A stretch of DNA of 64,000 nucleotides from Amycolatopsis keratiniphila subsp. keratiniphila (GTDB lineage: Bacteria; Actinomycetota; Actinomycetes; Mycobacteriales; Pseudonocardiaceae): contig NZ_LQMT02000036.1 in NCBI RefSeq assembly GCF_001620365.2, positions 62,001 through 126,000 of the forward strand, read 5' to 3'. Positions 60,447 through 64,000 of this stretch are shown here, piece after piece. The notes below the pieces were generated by a model that was not told where the DNA came from, searched no databases, and saw only the letters and a program-made list of their open reading frames with translations. Within the stretch, counting starts at the first letter, position 1. The number at the start of each line of letters is the position of its first letter. Made by a program: the position numbers and the translations under genes.

Positions 60447-61010
60447 TCACGAGGCCAAAGCGGTCCGCAGAAGGGCCTCGAACCGTTCCGCCGTCGGCGG
60501 TTCGTCGCGCAGCAATCCCTGCAGCAGAACACCGTCCACCAACGCGACCAGCATCTCGACCCGTACCGGATCACGGGTGTATCGGCGTGCGAAATCCGCC
60601 AAGGCCGCCATCCAGCGATCGGTCGACTCGCGGAGCTTCGGCTCCCGTGCCGCCAAGAGATACAGCTCGTACTCCGCCAGCAGATGGCCGGGTCTGGCGA
60701 CGACTTCGGCCAGCAAGGCGGCGAACCGCCGCAACGCGTCCTCACCGCCGTCGGCCTCGGCGGCGAGCGCCCGCATCCGCTCGGCGTCCTCGTTCATGCA
60801 CCAGGTGAGCGCGGCGGTCAGCAGTTCCTCGATCCCCTGGAAGTGGTACGCGGCCGCGGTCGCGGGCAAGCCGGCCTCGCGGGCGACGGTGCGATGACTG
60901 ACTCCCGAAACCCCGTCCCTCGCGACGATGCGCAGGGTGGCCTCGATCAATTCCCGTTTGCGTCGCTCCCCTTTGGCGAGACGGCCGTCGGTGATCGGCT
61001 CGTTCAGCAC
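60447..61010 (-). CDS. TetR-family regulator of the MFS exporter
   Basis: 187 aa. HTH HRTVAREAGLPATAAAYHFQ and a helical effector domain (LLAEYELYLLAAREPKLRES). Start GTG 61010, preceded by AGGAGGTGG and overlapping the exporter stop by 7 bp. Co-transcription with an exporter behind an operator-like repeat (62226-62259) suggests that it represses its own operon. Confidence 0.88.
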   Translation of the reverse strand: MLNEPITDGRLAKGERRKRELIEATLRIVARDGVSGVSHRTVAREAGLPATAAAYHFQGIEELLTAALTWCMNEDAERMRALAAEADGGEDALRRFAALLAEVVARPGHLLAEYELYLLAAREPKLRESTDRWMAALADFARRYTRDPVRVEMLVALVDGVLLQGLLRDEPPTAERFEALLRTALAS

Positions 61011-62209
61011 GCCACCTCCTCGCTGGTCACGGTCTTCCTGCTCAGCAGAGGATACGAGAGCACGGCGACGAGGATGATCGAAGCACCGGCGGCGACCGCC
61101 ACGGCGAATCCGCCGCCGGGTCCGAACCGGTCGACGGCCTCACCGGACACGGCGGCGCCCAGTGCGACACCGACGCTGAGACCCGTGATCGCCCAGGTCA
61201 TCCCCTCGGTCAGCTTGTCCGCCGAGACGACCGTTTCGATCATCCCCATGACGACGATCATCGTGGGAGAGAAGAACAACCCGGCGACGAACACCACCGC
61301 GCACAGACCCACGACGCCGTCCACGAACAACAGCGGCACCGAGCTCGCGGCCGTGCCCGCGGTACCGATCAGGAGCAGCCGAGGCGGTGTCATGGCCGGT
61401 TTGAGCGTCCCGAAGACCAGTCCTGAGATGGCGGAGCCCACCGCGTAAACGGACACGACGACACCCGCTGCCGACGGCGAACCGGATCGCTCCGCGAACG
61501 CCACGCTGACGACGTCGACCGTGCCGACGATGATGCCGCCCGCCATCAACGTCAGCACCAGTACCCGCACCGCGCCCATCCGGACAGGCGAACTCCCGGC
61601 CGATCCGGTCGCCGGCCGCACGGGCGGTTCCGTCCCGCGTTGCGCGACGAACAGCACCACTCCGATCGCGAGGAACACCACGGCGACCAGCGGCCCGGCC
61701 TCGGGGAACACTGTGGTGCACAACGCCACCGACAGCGCGGGCCCGATGACGAACGTCAGTTCGTCGACCACCGACTCCAACGCGAAAGCCGTGTGCAGCC
61801 GGGGCGAGCCGTGGTACAGCCACGACCACCTGGCCCGGACCATCGCCGCCATGCTGGGCATGAACCCGGCCAGGACCGCGGACACGTACAGCGTCCAGAC
61901 CGGCGCCCCGAAGCGGGCACAGAGCAGGAGCGCGCCGAGCGCCATCACACTGATCCCCGTCGCCGGCACCAGGATCCGGCTCTGTCCCCGGCGATCCACC
62001 AGCCGCGAGACCTGAGGCCCGAGCAGCGCCATGGACAGCGTGAACGTCGCCGAGACCAGCCCGGCGAGCCCGTAGTCGCCCCGCGTCTGCGCCAGCATCG
62101 TGATGATGCCGATTCCCGTCATGGGGACCGGCATCCTGGCGACCAACCCCGCGGCGAAGAAGGCGAGTGAGCCCTTCGTGGAGAACAGCTCTCGATACCG
62201 GCCTGACAC
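61004..62209 (-). CDS. MFS transporter (12-TM)
   Basis: 401 aa with twelve hydrophobic segments; motif A appears as SRLVDRRGQSRIL between TM2 and TM3. It lacks the DHA2 extra helices, so it differs from the exporter at 11.8 kb. Probably exports a small toxic compound sensed by the overlapping TetR protein. Start GTG 62209 (GGGGGTG upstream); a TTG five codons earlier is also possible. Confidence 0.85.
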   Translation of the reverse strand: MSGRYRELFSTKGSLAFFAAGLVARMPVPMTGIGIITMLAQTRGDYGLAGLVSATFTLSMALLGPQVSRLVDRRGQSRILVPATGISVMALGALLLCARFGAPVWTLYVSAVLAGFMPSMAAMVRARWSWLYHGSPRLHTAFALESVVDELTFVIGPALSVALCTTVFPEAGPLVAVVFLAIGVVLFVAQRGTEPPVRPATGSAGSSPVRMGAVRVLVLTLMAGGIIVGTVDVVSVAFAERSGSPSAAGVVVSVYAVGSAISGLVFGTLKPAMTPPRLLLIGTAGTAASSVPLLFVDGVVGLCAVVFVAGLFFSPTMIVVMGMIETVVSADKLTEGMTWAITGLSVGVALGAAVSGEAVDRFGPGGGFAVAVAAGASIILVAVLSYPLLSRKTVTSEEVAC

Positions 62210-62225
62210 GGCACACCCCCACAAG

Positions 62226-62259
62226 TTGAACGACCGTTACATTTTGAACAGTCGTTACA
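62226..62259 (-). promoter_or_regulatory. Tandem repeat operator candidate
   Basis: TTGAACGACCGTTACA (62226-62241) and TTGAACAGTCGTTACA (62244-62259) form a direct repeat with an 18-bp period. They lie just downstream of the -10 box of the MFS/TetR operon. Bound protein would block transcription initiation or early elongation. Confidence 0.6.
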
Positions 62260-62260
62260 C

Positions 62261-62289
62261 TTTATACCTGTGGCTCACCCTCCCCGCAA
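62261..62289 (-). promoter_or_regulatory. Promoter of the MFS/TetR operon
   Basis: On the minus strand: TTGCGG (62289-62284), a 17-bp spacer, then TATAAA (62266-62261). This fits a housekeeping sigma promoter and is the clearest one in the window. It lies 52-80 bp upstream of the chosen MFS start. Confidence 0.65.
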
Positions 62290-62305
62290 ACGGCCCGGGA
62301 CACGA

Positions 62306-62342
62306 CGAGGGGTCCCTCCAAGACCTCTGGAAGGACCCCTCG
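62306..62342 (-). terminator. Hairpin after the GH3 gene
   Basis: CGAGGGGTCC (62306-62315) pairs exactly with 62333-62342; a small inner TCCA/TGGA stem lies in the loop. It starts 9 bp after the GH3 stop and isolates that gene from the MFS promoter. There is no T-run. Confidence 0.7.
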
Positions 62343-62351
62343 CGGTGAAAC

Positions 62352-64000
62352 TCAGTTCAGACTCGAGCAGGGTCTCGCGTCAGGATCCTGCGCTCCCTTG
62401 GGCACCCACCGCACGTTCGCGAACGAAGCCGAGAACCGGCCGTCGGTGTACACCAGGAACGGCGTGTTGACGTTCTCCAGATCCAGCCCGTTCGCGAAGC
62501 ACGACACCGGGATCTTCACCGTCGACTTCGGCGCCCCCGCCAGATCGGTGAACAGCTTGGTCGCGTTCACCTCGGAGAAGCACGGGTAGACGCAGTGCAT
62601 GCTGATCACCGTCCGGTTGGCAGGCGCCTCGTGCACGATCGCGTCGAACTCCAGCGCCGCGTCGGCGTTGAGGTAGCCGCGCAGATCGTTGGTACCGGCC
62701 GGGTTCTGGAAGTAGATCTGCGCCGGGCCGGTGCCGGTCCAGGTCGACTTGAGCCCGTCCTGCTGCACGTTCACGTCCGACTGCACGACGCTGATCTCGG
62801 CGTGCGACGCGGTGCCGTCGGGGCCGATCTCGGTACCGCCCCAGTTCTCCGCGGAACCGATGAAACCCTTGTACGGCGCGACATCGGTGCGGTTGAACAC
62901 CTCGAGATCCTCGGTCGCGGTGCCGCCGCCACCGGTCGAGCCACAAGTCACCGGCCCGGCCGTCTCGTCCAGCTGCCCGATGGTGACACGCTGCCCGGTC
63001 TTGAGGCCGTAGCCGAGTTTGAACAGCGGGTCGTAGTCCGCCGAACCCGCGTTCAGCGGCGTCTGGCACGCGCTCTTCGGCCACGAGTACGGCAGCGTGG
63101 CCTTGAAGCCGCCCTTGACCAGGACATCGGCGACGCCGCCGCCTTCGGTGCCCGGCAGCCAGGCCGCGACGAACGCGTCGGAGCGGTTGATCTCCTTGTT
63201 CATGTACAGCGGACGGCCACCGACGTAGACGGTCACCACGGGAGCGCCCTTCCCGCGGACCTTGTCCAGCACGGCCAGGTCCTCGGGGTAGAGCCTCGAC
63301 GCCTCCAGGGTCTTGCGCGTCAGGTCGCCGACGCCTTCCGCGTACGGGGTCTCACCGATGACGGCGATGACCGCGTCGTAGCCCTTCGGGTCGGTGTCGC
63401 CCTTTTCGTCGAAGGTGACGTTGACGTCGCCGAGCTGCTGCTTGAGCCCGGCCAGGATCGACGTGGCGTTCGGGAAGTCGGCGTTGGTGTTGCCGGTCCC
63501 CTGCCAGCTCAGCGTCCAGCCGCCGGTCTGGTTCTGGATGCTGTCCGCGCTCTTGCCGACCACGAGCACCTTCGACTTCGGCTTGAGCGGCAGCACGTTG
63601 CCGTTGTTCTTCAGCAGCGTCTGCGAGGAGCGGACCGCGTCGCGCGCCAGCCAGGTCTCCTTCAGCGCTTCGTCGGAGTTGGCGTAAGAACGGTCCGACG
63701 GCTTCTGCGACTCGTACAGCCCGGAGCGCAGCTTCACGCGCAGGATGCGGGTCACCGCGTCGTCGATCCGCGAGAGCGGGATCTGGCCGCCGTTGACCTG
63801 GGCGACCGTGTTGGTGATGAACGCCTTCCAGTCGTTCGGCACCATCACGATGTCGATGCCGGCGTTGATCGCCTGCGGACAGGAGGCGTTGGTGCAGCCC
63901 GGAACCTGGCCGATACCGTTCCAGTCGGACACGACGAGGCCGTCGAAGCCCATCTTGCCCTTGAGGATCTGGTTCAGCGCCTTGTCGCTGCCGTGCAGCT
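62352..64000 (-). CDS. Glycoside hydrolase family 3 protein (5' end cut off)
   Basis: At least 549 residues; the frame is open to the window edge, so the start lies beyond 64000. VVSDWNG (near 63935) holds the GH3 nucleophile Asp, followed by the second alpha/beta sandwich domain (TLLKNNGNVLPL, VLVVGKSAD, GETPYAEGVGD). A Gly/Thr linker leads to a C-terminal beta-sandwich (about the last 180 residues, GFIGSAENWGG onward), like the carbohydrate-binding tail of ExoP-type beta-glucosidases. Probably secreted and active on beta-glucans or oligosaccharides; no signal peptide can be checked here. Confidence 0.88.
   Translation of the reverse strand, partial: LHGSDKALNQILKGKMGFDGLVVSDWNGIGQVPGCTNASCPQAINAGIDIVMVPNDWKAFITNTVAQVNGGQIPLSRIDDAVTRILRVKLRSGLYESQKPSDRSYANSDEALKETWLARDAVRSSQTLLKNNGNVLPLKPKSKVLVVGKSADSIQNQTGGWTLSWQGTGNTNADFPNATSILAGLKQQLGDVNVTFDEKGDTDPKGYDAVIAVIGETPYAEGVGDLTRKTLEASRLYPEDLAVLDKVRGKGAPVVTVYVGGRPLYMNKEINRSDAFVAAWLPGTEGGGVADVLVKGGFKATLPYSWPKSACQTPLNAGSADYDPLFKLGYGLKTGQRVTIGQLDETAGPVTCGSTGGGGTATEDLEVFNRTDVAPYKGFIGSAENWGGTEIGPDGTASHAEISVVQSDVNVQQDGLKSTWTGTGPAQIYFQNPAGTNDLRGYLNADAALEFDAIVHEAPANRTVISMHCVYPCFSEVNATKLFTDLAGAPKSTVKIPVSCFANGLDLENVNTPFLVYTDGRFSASFANVRWVPKGAQDPDARPCSSLN

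Overview
The window is about 70% GC with dense, overlapping ATGA/GTGA operons. It carries an mce lipid-uptake operon, four PucR-type regulators, PknB-type kinases with extracytoplasmic sensor repeats, and many long gene-end palindromes. This points to a filamentous actinomycete of the Pseudonocardiaceae; Amycolatopsis is the likely genus (inference from gene content and intergenic repeat style, no database search).

Layout. 1-1.6 kb: an SRPBCC protein facing a MarR regulator/SnoaL-fold pair. 1.6-13.3 kb: a lipid locus. One arm (minus strand) encodes an antigen-85-like secreted esterase, an SDR and a UGT80-like glycosyltransferase. The other arm (plus strand) encodes an exported protein, a FadD32-like fatty acyl-AMP ligase, a Pks13-like ACP-KS-AT-ACP-TE synthase and a 14-TM exporter. 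FadD32, Pks13 and antigen 85 are the condensation and transfer machinery of mycolic acids, which Amycolatopsis is not known to make, so this locus is the most surprising content here. 13.2-14.8 kb: a VOC/TetR divergon with twin operators and two tRNA-Val genes. 14.8-23.5 kb: two tandem Ser/Thr kinases, a Cu+ P-type ATPase and two related secreted proteins. 24-26 kb: a lipoprotein and a secreted lipase. 26-33 kb: four PucR-family paralogues around an alpha/beta hydrolase. 33.4-43.2 kb: a complete mce operon (exported protein, YrbEA, YrbEB, MceA-F, two Mce-associated proteins) without its ATPase.

43.5-60.1 kb: a PUFA-synthase/hglE-like cluster. PKS A has a tandem FMN-barrel enoyl-reductase region fused to KS-AT-ACP-KR. 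PKS B has KS-AT-DH plus a degenerate AcpS-like tail. A free ACP, an alpha/beta hydrolase, a GT1 glycosyltransferase and a DrrAB-type exporter follow. A divergent pair encodes an SDR and an aldo/keto-reductase-fold protein that has lost the catalytic tetrad. Together these could build, reduce, release, glycosylate and export a lipid or polyene, but the product cannot be read from sequence. 60.4-64 kb: a TetR/MFS efflux pair with a readable promoter and repeat operator, then a GH3 glycosidase cut by the window end.

A second theme is the intergenic DNA. At least fourteen long, mostly perfect palindromes fall into recurring families. They sit mostly at gene ends, often just after stop codons, and four are packed into 366 bp between pucR4 and the mce operon.
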